Counted from the first letter of the stretch, positions 10,096-19,825 are shown. The stretch: DNA of 64,000 nucleotides from Yponomeuta sedellus (GCA_934045075.1 OW203738.1:2232001-2296000); one strand, 5' to 3'. A program made the numbers and translations. The notes: generated by a model from the sequence alone, not told the origin.

Positions 10096-10297
10096 AAATT
10101 TAATTTTATTATATTATTTTTAATGCACTAATTTTAATGTGCCAAGGAAAAATTTAAAACCTATTTAGAAGCTGAAAATTCCACCCATGCCGGGATTCGA
10201 ACCCGCGACCTCTGGCACGGATAGCCAGAGGTCGCGGGTTCAAATCCCGGCATGGGTGGAATTTTTAGCCTCTAAATAGGTTTTTAAATTTAATTTT
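10096..10297. mobile_element. Family T foldback with 12-bp TSD
   Basis: The insert at 10108-10285 consists of two inverted arms meeting within the anticodon-arm region (gacctctggcacggatagcc). Direct repeats aaatttaatttt lie at 10096-10107 and 10286-10297. Confidence 0.85.
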
Positions 10298-10299
10298 GT

Positions 10300-10685
10300 C
10301 AAAGGTATTGCATTATAAATCCGAAATTCAATATTGTATTTTAATTATTACAATCCTGTTTGCGGTAAGTCTAACAATAAATACATGGTTAACAACCAAG
10401 ATTTGAGACAAAATAGAAAAAATTAGTTAAGGGTGTTCCACTTCAAAGTTGAGGGAGGAAGTTTTGTTGTGAAATCATTTGAATTTTTTTTTCTTTTTTT
10501 TTCAGTCCAGGGATGCTTTGTCGAACAATCTTTGGACTAAGCGTGCATTCGTTTGTTTGTTTTCTATGACCATTTCTATGACGTATGGGCCTATCTTATG
10601 CAAAGAATTTCCCTTGGAGTGCAGCGAGGTAACGCCTCCAGCGTAGTGGGCACCTTTGGGTCAGATATTTCCCGGGCGGATTACC
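10300..10685. other. Nothing recognised
   Basis: AT-rich sequence with a T-run near 10485-10503, leading up to the TIR element at 10688. Confidence 0.3.
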
Positions 10686-11233
10686 TCTTACCCCCTTATT
10701 CATAATGGTCCGCTAACTTAAAACACCTGCTAACTAGTGTTCTCTTTCATTCTGACTTAGGTCAAAAGAAGAGGACAGAGTGAGTTATTGTTATTGGTTC
10801 TGGTAGCGACTGGACGTGTGTTCCATTTATTGTGAGTTTTTCAGAAAATTGTGTAATTTAAATCGTGATTGGCTGTATTCTCAGGTCGGCTCCTCTCGTT
10901 TATACTTGTGAAGTGCTTACGGCAGGCTCCTCCCACTGCGTCTGTGCGAGGGAGATGTGCTTAATTCCTGCTGCTTCCACCTGACGTAGGTACAGTTAGT
11001 GCGGTGAGTGAACCGGGTATTTGGCGCTTGTGAGGCGAGACGTCACTAACCGTGGGACTGCTGTTACGTGTCGGCCGGCTTTTTGTCGCTGAGGCAGATG
11101 CGATCCTGGGACGCACCGCTTGCGAGTCAGCACGGTTTGCCAAGCGGCCACCGGGTGTTGAGTTGCGCCAATTGAATTGAGCAATCCCTTACAACCGGTT
11201 TTAGCACAACATTGAGCTTTGAAATTTGTTGAT

Positions 11234-12298
11234 ATGGCCAATAGAGTGACGCCCCGGGTTGCCGCGCTTAAATGTGCTGGATGTCTGAATGCAATAGAGG
11301 ACAATAGTTATCTGACTTGTTCTTTCGAAAATTGCAGAAGCCACTACCATGTCGATGTATGCGTCGGGCCTGTGTCTGACGAGACTAACATAGACCACTG
11401 GATCTGCCCTAAATGCAGGTGTGCGATGAAGAAAACGGGAAACAATTGCTCTACACCGGTTCGAACCCTGGACTCGGTGGACCATTTGAATATCACTTAT
11501 CGTAGAAAACCTAATACTTCGACGGAAATTGATGATTTCTCGAATTTAGATGGTAAAAAAAATAAAACAAATGTCCCCACTGAAACGTCGGAATTGCTAA
11601 CTGAGATACGTCAGTTCAGAAAAGATATAAATGCAATGCGGTCTGAATTTGCGATTCTCCAACACGACATCCGGGAAATGTCAACCGTAGTGAAAACCTA
11701 TGGAGAGAGGGTCGATACGGTAGAGAGTGAAGTGATGCAGCTGGAGGAGCGCATACAGGCCGTGGAAAGGTCTAACAAGGAGGAAGTGGAAAGCCTGAAA
11801 CAATCAGTTCTAGACCTTGAAGAGCAGTTAAACGAGAAGGAGCAGGAGGCACTACTGTGTGACCTAGAAATATCCGGGATACCAGAGGAAAAAGGTGAAA
11901 ATGTCACGCAAATCACCAGGCTTGTCGCCACAAAACTAGGTGTTACTCTGGAGGAGCGGGACATCGTATTTGCACACAGAAGAGGTATAAAGTCCAGCAA
12001 AAATGGTGGTCGCGGCCGGTCAATCGCAGTACGGCTGTCTAGGCGATCTTTGCGCGATGATCTCCTTAGAAATGCAAGGGTAAGAAGAGGAGCCACCACG
12101 GCTGATATGAATATCTCAGGTGAGCCTTCACTGTTCTATTTGAACGAACGCCTGACTAAGTCAAATTATAAGCTCTTACAGAGAGCACGTGAACTTGGTA
12201 AAGAAATGGGCTGGAAATATATCTGGACAAATAATGGCCAGGTGCTTGCACGAAGAATGGAGGGCAAAGCGGTGCATTTGCTTTCTTTACAATTTTGA
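11234..12298 (+). CDS. ORF1 protein of CR1-like retrotransposon
   Basis: A 354-residue nucleic-acid-binding chaperone-type protein that would coat the element RNA. Residues 14-63 form a PHD-type zinc finger: C14-x2-C17, C29, C34, H39, C43, C58-x2-C61. A long charged region follows (about residues 120-205) with heptad-like leucine/isoleucine spacing typical of a coiled coil. The region from about 205 to 300 resembles the RRM-like part of LINE ORF1 proteins (LEISGIPEEKGENV, then a basic stretch ending VRLSRRSLRDDLL). I chose the ATG at 11234 because the longer open frame upstream starts at TTG. The frame is intact. ORF2 begins about 200 bp downstream. The PHD finger points to the CR1 group and away from gag-knuckle ORF1s. 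Confidence 0.85.
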   Translation: MANRVTPRVAALKCAGCLNAIEDNSYLTCSFENCRSHYHVDVCVGPVSDETNIDHWICPKCRCAMKKTGNNCSTPVRTLDSVDHLNITYRRKPNTSTEIDDFSNLDGKKNKTNVPTETSELLTEIRQFRKDINAMRSEFAILQHDIREMSTVVKTYGERVDTVESEVMQLEERIQAVERSNKEEVESLKQSVLDLEEQLNEKEQEALLCDLEISGIPEEKGENVTQITRLVATKLGVTLEERDIVFAHRRGIKSSKNGGRGRSIAVRLSRRSLRDDLLRNARVRRGATTADMNISGEPSLFYLNERLTKSNYKLLQRARELGKEMGWKYIWTNNGQVLARRMEGKAVHLLSLQF

Positions 12299-12504
12299 AC
12301 TCGTAATGATAATGCTTCTACATTGTAATAGTGATACTGGTAACTGCTTTCTTAAGTTTTGTATTTTATTATTGAGGTTGTTTGTATTAAGCTGTGTTTG
12401 TAATGATCAAAGCTGGCGTTATTTTTTAGTGGCAGTGGGTATTGATTTGCATGAGGTGGTACTAATGGTTGTCGACTTTTCAACTTCATTTTATATTCTT
12501 TATA

Positions 12505-12828
12505 ATGGGTACAATAAAAAATAAGAGTTTTAAATTAGGCCTGCTAAATATAAGATCAATGAATACTGGTCAGGATGAGTTGTATTACTCAATTGCAACT
12601 TATAAACCAGACATACTTGCGCTCAATGAAACATGGCTAAAAAAAGGGCAAGACACCAGCTGCGTTAAAATACCAGGATACGTGCTTAAGTTTAATCCAC
12701 GACCGAGCGGGTTGCGAGGAGGTGGCGTAGGTTTTTATGTGAGACGTGGTTTGCGCACACGTATTCTGGAACATCCTAAGTCAACCTTGGAACAAATGTG
12801 GCTAGAGACAAAGTTGCCAAGTGTTTAA
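12505..12828 (+). pseudogene. ORF2 N-terminal part: AP-endonuclease, frame broken
   Basis: Encodes the start of the APE-type endonuclease that nicks target DNA. Catalytic-site motifs seen are LLNIRS (N15) and LALNETW (E42), followed by SGLRGGGVGFYVR. ATG 12505 is preferred; the open frame extends upstream only through a TTG. The frame ends at a stop at 12826-12828, while the continuing endonuclease sequence (VAKCLIVGTAYRPDS) is in the +2 frame. Comparing the two frames places one missing base near 12811-12813. A sequencing or assembly error is an alternative to real decay. Confidence 0.85.
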
Positions 12829-15371
12829 TCGTTGGCACCGCATATAGGCCGGACTCTACAGATAAGACTCGCGTATCAGTAGAAGTTGCATTAGATGCTA
12901 TTGGCGAATCCCTTAGCTGTTTTGCGGATTGCGACCACTTGTATTTGCTGACGGATTTTAATGTAGATTTATCAAAACCAAGTACACCGTCGGCACCAGA
13001 AGTAACTACTTTCTTTAATCAATTAAATTTGACACAGCTAGTACAAGAACCGACAAGAATTACTGATAAAACTGCTACATTATTGGATCTGATTATAACC
13101 GATTCCCCTGAAATGTGTAAGCGTGTAACCGTACACCACAATCCCTTGCTTAGTGACCACGCTATGGTACTTGCCGAACTAAATATAGCCAAACCAAAAG
13201 AATCGATACAGTATGTAAGTTCACGTCAACTACAGAAAATTAACGAATACAACTTCCTTTCAGACTTATATTCCATGCCTTGGTATAAAGTAGCCGAGGA
13301 CAACGACGTAAACTCAATGGCGGTTACTTTCAACGAACTTATTTTGGAATTATTCGACAGGCACGCCCCTCTTAAAAAAATTCGCATCAATCATAATCCG
13401 AGGCCCTGGATAACAGACGTAATCAAGATAATGATGAGGCATAGAGACACAGCCTTGAAGATGGCACAATCATCGAAGAATCAACAAAAGACACAATATT
13501 ATAAATCCCTAAAAAATTTTGTAATTAAATCCATAGAAAGAGAAAAAAGGGCTTATTTTACACATTTCGTAAATAATAATATAAAAAAACCCGTAAAAAT
13601 GTGGGCACACTTAAAAAAGCTTTCGATAATGGGAGGAGGCCAGAACAACGCAGCATTGCCGCATAGCTTAAGAGACCCCTTTAGGATAAATAACTTTTTT
13701 TTGGATATACCAGGTACATCAACAGTAAAAAAGGCATTACTAGACTCATTTAAATTGAACAAGTTTACTGAGACCAATTTCGACATTCAACCCTGCACGC
13801 AGGATCAAATAAATAAAATTCTACAAGAAATAGGAACAAATGCCGTAGGGTGTGATAATATTTCGATAAATATGATTCGTATGACTCTACGGGTAACTTT
13901 ACCTCTGATAACAACTATAGTAAACAAGTCTATCGAGTCTCATGTTTTTCCCGACATATGGAAAACTGCTAGGGTAAAACCTCTACCAAAAAATTCTTCC
14001 GTTACCGAATTTAAAGACTTGCGCCCTATCAGTATTCTGCCAATCCTATCAAAAGTTATAGAGCGAGCTGTACATAGGCAGCTGTCAGCACATGTGGAAT
14101 CTGAACATATAATCCCACTGCTACAATCCGGATTCCGTGGTGGGCATGGTACGGAAACGGCGCTATCCCATGTAACGGATGAAATAATTACTTCATCTGA
14201 CTCGGGCCAGGGTAGTATTTTGGTCCTTCTCGACTTCTCAAGAGCATTCGACTGCATTAACCAGGAACTTCTTCTTGAGAAGCTAAGTCACTACGGCGTT
14301 TCAGCGGGAGCATGTGAATGGTTCCGGTCTTATTTAAATGATCGTAAGCAGTATGTAGAGGTGGATGACTGTGAGGGAAATACCCTGAAATCGGATTATA
14401 AGCCTATAACCAGAGGTTGCCCACAAGGCGGTATTTTGAGCCCTCTTCTATTTGTAATTTACACAGTGGATCTAGTAAGTAGGATAAGTCACTGCCAAGT
14501 AAACCTATATGCAGATGATACCCAGCTTTATTACTCATTCAAGCCCCAAGAGGTCGATTCGGCGGTATCTAAGATTAACCACGATCTGCACATAATAAAC
14601 GAGTGGGCAAAAGAGAACTGTCTGTTACTTAACCCACAGAAGTCGAAGTTTATGGTTCTAGGTACGAAACACCAATGCGAAACTATAGTCGAGAGGAATC
14701 CTACCATAAAAATAGCAGAAAATCTGGTTGAAAGAGTAACTAAAGCACGTAATTTAGGCTTAGTTATGGACCCCGAGCTACGTTTTATTGAACACATCGA
14801 TTTTAAGATAAGAAATGCGTTTTTTAGACTCAAGATACTCTATCATATAAGACCGTACTTGACGGAAAAAATACGGATACTTCTAACTGAGAGTTTAATT
14901 TTGTCTGTTCTGAACTTCGGTGATGTGGTCTATGGACCCCGTTTGTTTGCTAAAACGGAACGAGCAATTCAAAGAGTTCAAAATGCGTGTGCCAGGTTTT
15001 GCTTCTCGATACCAAAAAGAGCTCATGTGACACCATTTATGAACAAAAAAGGCATCTTAAAGATGAAAGCGAGGAGACAGTTACATCTAGCTAGCCTTGT
15101 GCATAGGGTAGTGCACAGAAGGAGACCCATGTACTTATTTAGCAAGTTTGAATGGGCAAACGAATCTCACGGACGCAATACAAGACGAAGAAATCTAAAC
15201 TTAATGCTCATACCAAGGCACAAGACGGCTGGTTTTAGAGGCACCTTTAAATATGCAGCAGCTAAAGTGTGGAATGATTTACCACCACCCCTTCGAAACT
15301 ATATGACGCCAATTACTTTTAAAAACGCATTAAAAAAGTTACTTCTCGATAAACAGGTCAATAACCCCTAA
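12798..15371 (+). CDS. ORF2 main part: endonuclease C-half and reverse transcriptase
   Basis: 857 codons in the frame following the break. The first ~145 residues complete the endonuclease, with LLTDFNVDLS (usually GDFN), TRITDKTATLLDLIITD and SDHAMV carrying the final catalytic His. The reverse transcriptase follows: LRPISILPILSKVIE, GFRGGHGTETAL, LLDFSRAFDCIN, GCPQGGILSPLLFVIY, catalytic YADD at residues 571-574 (DNA 14508-14519), and LNPQKSKFMVLG. The C-terminal region has the RRNLNLMLIPRH and FKYAAAKVWNDLPPPLRN segments common in CR1/Jockey proteins. No RNase H is seen. The RT motifs are intact with no internal stops. With the upstream piece, ORF2 would be about 960 residues, normal for CR1. 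Confidence 0.9.
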   Translation: MARDKVAKCLIVGTAYRPDSTDKTRVSVEVALDAIGESLSCFADCDHLYLLTDFNVDLSKPSTPSAPEVTTFFNQLNLTQLVQEPTRITDKTATLLDLIITDSPEMCKRVTVHHNPLLSDHAMVLAELNIAKPKESIQYVSSRQLQKINEYNFLSDLYSMPWYKVAEDNDVNSMAVTFNELILELFDRHAPLKKIRINHNPRPWITDVIKIMMRHRDTALKMAQSSKNQQKTQYYKSLKNFVIKSIEREKRAYFTHFVNNNIKKPVKMWAHLKKLSIMGGGQNNAALPHSLRDPFRINNFFLDIPGTSTVKKALLDSFKLNKFTETNFDIQPCTQDQINKILQEIGTNAVGCDNISINMIRMTLRVTLPLITTIVNKSIESHVFPDIWKTARVKPLPKNSSVTEFKDLRPISILPILSKVIERAVHRQLSAHVESEHIIPLLQSGFRGGHGTETALSHVTDEIITSSDSGQGSILVLLDFSRAFDCINQELLLEKLSHYGVSAGACEWFRSYLNDRKQYVEVDDCEGNTLKSDYKPITRGCPQGGILSPLLFVIYTVDLVSRISHCQVNLYADDTQLYYSFKPQEVDSAVSKINHDLHIINEWAKENCLLLNPQKSKFMVLGTKHQCETIVERNPTIKIAENLVERVTKARNLGLVMDPELRFIEHIDFKIRNAFFRLKILYHIRPYLTEKIRILLTESLILSVLNFGDVVYGPRLFAKTERAIQRVQNACARFCFSIPKRAHVTPFMNKKGILKMKARRQLHLASLVHRVVHRRRPMYLFSKFEWANESHGRNTRRRNLNLMLIPRHKTAGFRGTFKYAAAKVWNDLPPPLRNYMTPITFKNALKKLLLDKQVNNP

Positions 15372-15883
15372 AATCTGCACCTTATGTAAATATCCGACAT
15401 GAGAACTGTTTTTTTAACCACTTGGGTGCCTGTCACAATTTTGTATTTTTCCTCTCCTCAGGGATTTTCCGATTCCAGTGGTGCCACCTACATGCTGCTT
15501 ACAGTCTTAATTATTATTCTTAACAGTCAAAGTGCCTACTTGCTTAATTGTGCTTAATTTGCACAATATCTCATGTGTGTATGCAGTCTATTTTTAGACC
15601 TATTCTGTATAAAGTATTTTTTATTTCTAATATTGGCTAGTTGCATGTCTAGCTACCAACGTGTCAATTGCTAGCAAATACTCGGGATGTGCTGAAAATC
15701 AGCGCTGCGTTGATGTTCGCACACGCAGCATTTAGCTGAGCATATCCTTATTATCGCATAGCGTTATTTAACTAAGTTTTCACTAAAGTAACTAAGTATG
15801 TATTTAACTTAGTCTATTTTAAGTTGTGTTTTGTACTTTTTTGCGATAATTAAACCATTTTTCAATTTCAATTTCAATTTCAA
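15372..15883 (+). other. 3' UTR and TTCAAT tail of CR1-like element
   Basis: About 510 bp of non-coding 3' UTR end in three and a half copies of TTCAAT at 15861-15883. A short tandem-repeat end instead of poly(A) is typical of CR1/L2-type elements and supplies the RT recognition end in those families. Confidence 0.75.
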
Positions 15884-16027
15884 AAGAATAAGCAATGCTT
15901 TAAGTTAGCAGACTATTATGAATAAGGGGGTTAGTGTTTTTTTGTTTTTCGTTAAAGGTTTTCTTTAAATTTTCTAGTTTTAGGTCTGACGAAGATTTTG
16001 GTGAACAATTTTATTTTAATATGTTGA

Positions 16028-16073
16028 CATTCAAATAATTATAACAAATTTTATTGTTATAATTATTTGAATG
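16028..16073. other. Perfect 20-bp hairpin
   Basis: cattcaaataattataacaa at 16028-16047 is exactly inverted at 16054-16073, with a 6-nt loop. No function is apparent; it may be the core of a small MITE. Confidence 0.6.
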
Positions 16074-16295
16074 ACTGTGTGCCTTGCCATATTGAATAAA
16101 AGTGTTGTATTTTTTAAAAATAATTTTCTTAGTAACATAAAGTAAGAAAACAATATTGTGGATAATGGAGCTGGGTGTACGATTAACTGTTATATGTTTT
16201 AACGTGTAAGTCATCTGTTTAAGATACGTTGTACTTCTGTTTGTTGTCCCTAATAAAGAAAATAAAATAAAACGTTGGTCAGTACCTAGCTTTAA

Positions 16296-16456
16296 AAAGC
16301 TTTAACAAGCCTCGCCCATTGGCTCAATTGGTAGAGCGCTGGTACGAATAGCCAGAGGTTGCGGGTTCGAATCCCGGCATGGGTGAAATTTTTAGCCTCT
16401 AAATAGGTTTTTAAATTTGTTCCTTAGCACGGCTTTAACTTTAAAGCTTTAACAAG
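16296..16456 (+). mobile_element. Family T monomer SINE with 14-bp TSD
   Basis: The insert at 16310-16442 (133 bp) starts almost at the 5' end of the tRNA-like unit (cgcccattggctcaattgg) and ends after ttgttccttagcacggc. Direct repeats aaagctttaacaag lie at 16296-16309 and 16443-16456. It is the clearest simple copy, and shows that the minimal mobile unit is a short tRNA-headed SINE. Confidence 0.9.
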
Positions 16457-16505
16457 TTTATAACGTGTGTGTCGAAATTCTGAAAGAAAAAATAAAACCA
16501 CTGAC

Positions 16506-16910
16506 GACCTCTGCGGCGCAGCGGTAGCTCATCTGCCTACCATGCGAGTGGTCCCGGGTTCCATCCCAGTCTTCTTCTTTGTCGTATCCTCATGGCTGAG
16601 GGACGAGACTATGGGGCAGCTTCCGTCACCAGCTCTCTCCATTTGTTTCTATTATGCGCCAGATGTATGGTTACTTTTCGGGTCCCTCCCGAAGCTTTTG
16701 TGATGATGTATGTCCAACGCGTTGGTGCTCGTCCTCTGCTTCGTTTCCCGTTCGCACGACCGGTGACAATAACATTTTCCAGGTTATCTGCCCGCGTCGG
16801 ATAGTATGTCCAAAAAACTTCAGTGTGCGTTGGGTACATACTGTGGAGAGCCTCGTCTTTATCTGACTTGGCTTAACGACTATGTATGTAAATGTTATGT
16901 TACGTAATTT
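16506..16910 (+). mobile_element. tRNA-Gly-like SINE interrupted by LINE fragment
   Basis: The head at 16506-16572 (gcagcggtagctcatctg, box B gggttccatccc) and tail at about 16885-16910 (tatgtaaatgttatgtta) belong to the Gly-like SINE seen at 18491, 24311, 30314 and 62633. The middle is replaced by a LINE C-terminal fragment. Confidence 0.6.
16573..16868 (-). pseudogene. Non-LTR retrotransposon C-terminal fragment
   Basis: The minus strand encodes about 75 residues ending NKWRELVTEAAP and a stop, preceded by GKRSRGRAPTRW and IVTGRANGKRSRG. Basic stretches plus PTRW near the C-terminus are common in LINE proteins of several clades. A GAAGAAG-like tail follows the stop. Start and clade are unresolved. 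Confidence 0.65.
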
Positions 16911-17079
16911 ATCCCTGTTTAAGAAGTAGGAGTTTTTAGTATTAATAACGCAAAAAAGAAAATAAATATAACTGTTTTGGTGTCACAATAAAATTTCCCG
17001 CATTGTATCACTATCTATAATAAAAACTATGCATTGTTGAATTCAAATGGTGCTAATATTTCTAAATACCTTCATCATC

Positions 17080-17204
17080 ATGATCATCAGGCCATACTAG
17101 TCCACTGCTGGACATAGCCTTCCCCTAATGAGCGCCACAGCGCCCTGTCTTCAGCTTGCCGCATCCAACATCTGCCTGGAGTTTTTCGGAGATCGTCGTC
17201 ACAC
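17080..17204 (-). mobile_element. RTE LINE 3' fragment
   Basis: Minus-strand RTE end: tail (gatgat), aggccatactagtccactgc, and the coding end (reverse complement of gcgccctgtcttcagcttgc). It stops where the TIR element at 17205 begins. Confidence 0.7.
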
Positions 17205-17515
17205 CTGAGTGCTTAGTGCGAGTTTTTTAACTGTTCGATCGCGTTAACGTAAACTCATATTTCTATGGCATCGAGGAAGCGCCACCTAGCGACAAGTATG
17301 GAAATTAAAATTGCTGAGTGCGAGTCGTAATGGTTTACGTTGAGAAGTAAACACGTTTACCAGCCAAAACACGAATAAACGCGAGTGCGAGTTGTACTGT
17401 GACAGCGTTTTGCCAGTTTGAATGGTTAACTTACTCATACTCCCTACTCAATGCTCGATTAACGCGGTAGTAAAGTTATTCGATTGGATCTGTCAAACTC
17501 GCACTAAGCACTCAG
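17205..17515. mobile_element. 311-bp TIR element (MITE)
   Basis: ctgagtgcttagtgcgagtt at the left end is inverted at the right end (aactcgcactaagcactcag); 21 bp match perfectly. No coding capacity. I could not find a clear target duplication. Confidence 0.75.
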
Positions 17516-17724
17516 AGCCTCGATTCCGCTATTGCATTGTAGTACGATGACCATTACATGAACATGGCGAATTAAATTAGATGTTGCATCAAGTTTAGGC
17601 GAGCATATACATCAAAAACCTTTTAGGCGTCAATGGTATGAAAAAACCTGTCACGTGACCCCACCATGTATCTGTCATGGTACTATAATATACTAACAGG
17701 ATCGATACCCTGATCGGAGTTTGT

Positions 17725-17850
17725 ATAATAATATTGGCCTTTTTTGCATTTACTTAATGAGATGATTTATACAGCGTCCAGTGGTATCTTCACTCACACT
17801 AGATGAGTGAAGGGACCACTCCGACGCTGTAGTGCCTACGCTGGAGTTTG
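17725..17850 (+). repeat. Repeat V (gcgtccagtggtatcttcac)
   Basis: Matches 32186-32395, 37300-37475, 42455-42665 and 56420-56505 on the plus strand and 45225-45350, 57655-57810 on the minus strand. Shared motifs are tacttaatgagatgattta, cactcacactagatg and ccactccgacgct. Class unknown. Confidence 0.65.
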
Positions 17851-17854
17851 TATA

Positions 17855-18080
17855 TACGTTAAGTTACTGATAGTAATCATAAAATCTTATCATACGTATT
17901 GGTGGTAACCGATGTATTAGATTTAAAATTACTCGAGAAAAAATGGTCAGAGTGGAGTTATCTCGCCGCCTTTTTCTCCATTACAGTACGGCCCGAAGGC
18001 AGCGGCTTACATTTTACATTGTACATTGACATTCAACAAACAGAATGTAAATTCCTCACGTTGAAAATGAATCTCGCGAA
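17855..18080 (+). repeat. Repeat R, third copy
   Basis: Uninterrupted copy of the repeat at 4246-4880 and 7850-8220, useful as an empty-site reference for the insertions there. Confidence 0.65.
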
Positions 18081-18485
18081 TGAAAACCACGCCTTACTCG
18101 TGGTGCACATCCGTTTGGCACTTAGAAATAACCAAGGTTTGCTGGAAGAAATCTCTCGCGCCAAGCTCGCCTTTGTACATGTATTTTTTTTGCGTTCTTC
18201 GTGTCCAATAAAGTACAAATACAAATCTGTACGTCAACGTAACCCCAATGAAAAAACTAACATGGCGAACGTTTTTATTTCGTTATAAGTACAGTACCAA
18301 GGATAATTGCTGCACGCTCGAACGGTGAGTACTCGTAACAATAGTAAAGGAATTTTCTTAGACTTTTCTTCAAATCGTGATTCGTACGTCCTTCGGTCAC
18401 GTAATGAGCGTACCGATTTAGGTAAATAATTTATGCTAACCAGCGCCACCAATGGAATAAAAATCACAACTTGTTTTATAAAACC
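18081..18485. other. Unassigned
   Basis: Open frames on both strands (17899-18288, 18234-18515) partly overlap repeats and show no domain. Confidence 0.3.
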
Positions 18486-18490
18486 TCTGC

Positions 18491-18695
18491 GACCTCTGTA
18501 GCGTAGCGGTAGCACATCTACCTACCATACAAGAGGTCCCGGGTTCGAATCCCGGCTGGGAACAAAAAAAACCCCAGGTCATGGATGTTTACATGTTTGT
18601 GAGGTCGTAATTTCTGGTTCCCGCCACACAGGGTATCCTAGTGTGGGGCAAGAAGCAATGTATGTACCTGTATGTAAATGTTATGTTATTGACAG
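18491..18695 (+). mobile_element. tRNA-Gly-like SINE
   Basis: The head (gtagcgtagcggtagcac; box B gggttcgaatcccgg) has the layout of tRNA-Gly, and in the cleaner copy at 30457-30530 the anticodon-loop stretch tgccata gives GCC. The acceptor ends do not pair. The body is ctggttcccgccacacagg and the tail is tgtaaatgttatgttatt. Confidence 0.75.
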
Positions 18696-18702
18696 GCTAA
18701 AC

Positions 18703-18790
18703 ATTCCGCCCTAGCCGGGACTCGAACCCGCGAGCTCTGGCTAACCGTACCAGCGCTCTCGCAGACCTAATGGGTAAGTGCCCATTTTAA
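18703..18790 (-). mobile_element. Family T tRNA-like remnant
   Basis: Minus-strand tRNA-like unit with box B ggttcgagtccc and degraded acceptor ends, next to the Gly-like SINE. Confidence 0.5.
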
Positions 18791-18821
18791 GTACATTTTT
18801 TAAGTAAACATCCATCGCCTT

Positions 18822-19620
18822 ACTACAAAAAAAATAGACATTTGTTGAGCAAGTGTTTCAAAATATGTTTTATTTTTATTTTTATTTAAATAGGACAACC
18901 AACAGGCGATACAACAATACAGTCACAAAGAAAAAAAAACACACACACAAATAACATGGTAATTGCTCACCCACTTATAGGTTATCGCATCATGCATGTA
19001 AAATTCAAAAAACTGTAATACATATTAATCCTTTTTAAAGTTATAGAATATATATTATATAAAGACAAATTAAAATGTTTACCACAATACAAGCATATTT
19101 AAGCTACGAGTATATTTGCTAAACAACATTTTTCGATTGTCTAGATATAGACCATGTCTAAGCCGAGTCTAGGTTTTACCGATAATAAAACACAGTATTG
19201 TGGTAAACATATTTCAAAATACTTGCTCAACAGCTGTCTAATTACACTATTTTTTTATTTTTAATGCACTAACCCGTGCTAAGGAACAAATTTAAAAACC
19301 TATTTAGAGGCTAAAAATTTCACCCATGCCGGGATTCGAACCCGCAACCTCTGGCTATCCGTACCAGCGCTCTACCAATTGAGCCAATGGGCGACTCACC
19401 GGCATCAGTGAAATTTCGAACCTCTTTACAATATTCTCTGTATTACGTAGCGACATCTGACTTAAGCAAATTGCATTACTTTGGTTCTCGCATTGGCTCA
19501 ATTGGTAGAGCGCTGGTACGGATAGCCAGAGGTTGCGGGTTCGAATCCCGGCATGGGTGAAATTTTTAGCCTCTAAATAGGTTTTTAAAGCTGTCTAATT
19601 TTTTGGAGTAAAACGGTAAA
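18822..19620. mobile_element. Palindromic element hosting a family T dimer
   Basis: tagacatttgttgagcaag and caaaatatg on the left are inverted on the right (cttgctcaacagctgtcta). An internal inverted pair gtttaccacaatac/gtattgtggtaaac lies at about 19077-19090 and 19193-19208. The right arm is split by the family T insertion. Outer limits are approximate. Confidence 0.55.
19232..19600. mobile_element. Family T foldback with 12-bp TSD
   Basis: The insert at 19244-19588 has a minus-strand unit (19255-19475) and a plus-strand unit (19484-19588), each with its own tRNA-like region. Direct repeats agctgtctaatt lie at 19232-19243 and 19589-19600. Confidence 0.9.
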
Positions 19621-19825
19621 AACTTAATGTTGGTGGTGAAGATAAAATAAGCCGGCGGATATTTCGCACCGTTCTTTATTAGCGGTAGATGCACATATTA
19701 CATGAAAATGTAGAAAAATAGGGGCGCGCATGCGTGCGGGCTCTTTTGGCGACAGAGGGCGGACTGCCCGAAAAACGAACGAAAACCGTGTGAGTGAGAC
19801 GGAACGACTGAGCGAGACGGAGCTA

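Larger units (their letters stand above)
10790..15883 (+). mobile_element. CR1-like non-LTR retrotransposon, near full length
   Basis: About 5.1 kb with a 5' UTR, ORF1 (PHD finger), ORF2 (AP-endonuclease plus reverse transcriptase), a ~0.5-kb 3' UTR and a short TTCAAT tandem tail. The PHD-finger ORF1, APE-type ORF2 and short tandem-repeat tail together fit the CR1 group; L2 and Jockey relatives are alternatives. The 5' boundary is approximate because the junction with the host TIR element is unclear. Only one obvious coding defect is seen, which argues for a recent insertion. Confidence 0.85.
10688..15935. mobile_element. TIR element split by the CR1-like LINE
   Basis: The left end at about 10691 (cccccttattcataatgg, then ccgctaacttaaa) is inverted at 15899-15932 (ctttaagttagcagac, ttatgaataaggggg). 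Both ends are flanked by TTA in direct orientation. The simplest reading is a small TIR element with a 3-bp TTA duplication into which the LINE inserted. TTA duplications suggest PIF/Harbinger, but no transposase is present. Confidence 0.7.

Noticed and set aside
11201..12099. Minus-strand open frames opposite ORF1
   Set aside because: Shadows of the ORF1 coding strand; no domain and poor start contexts.
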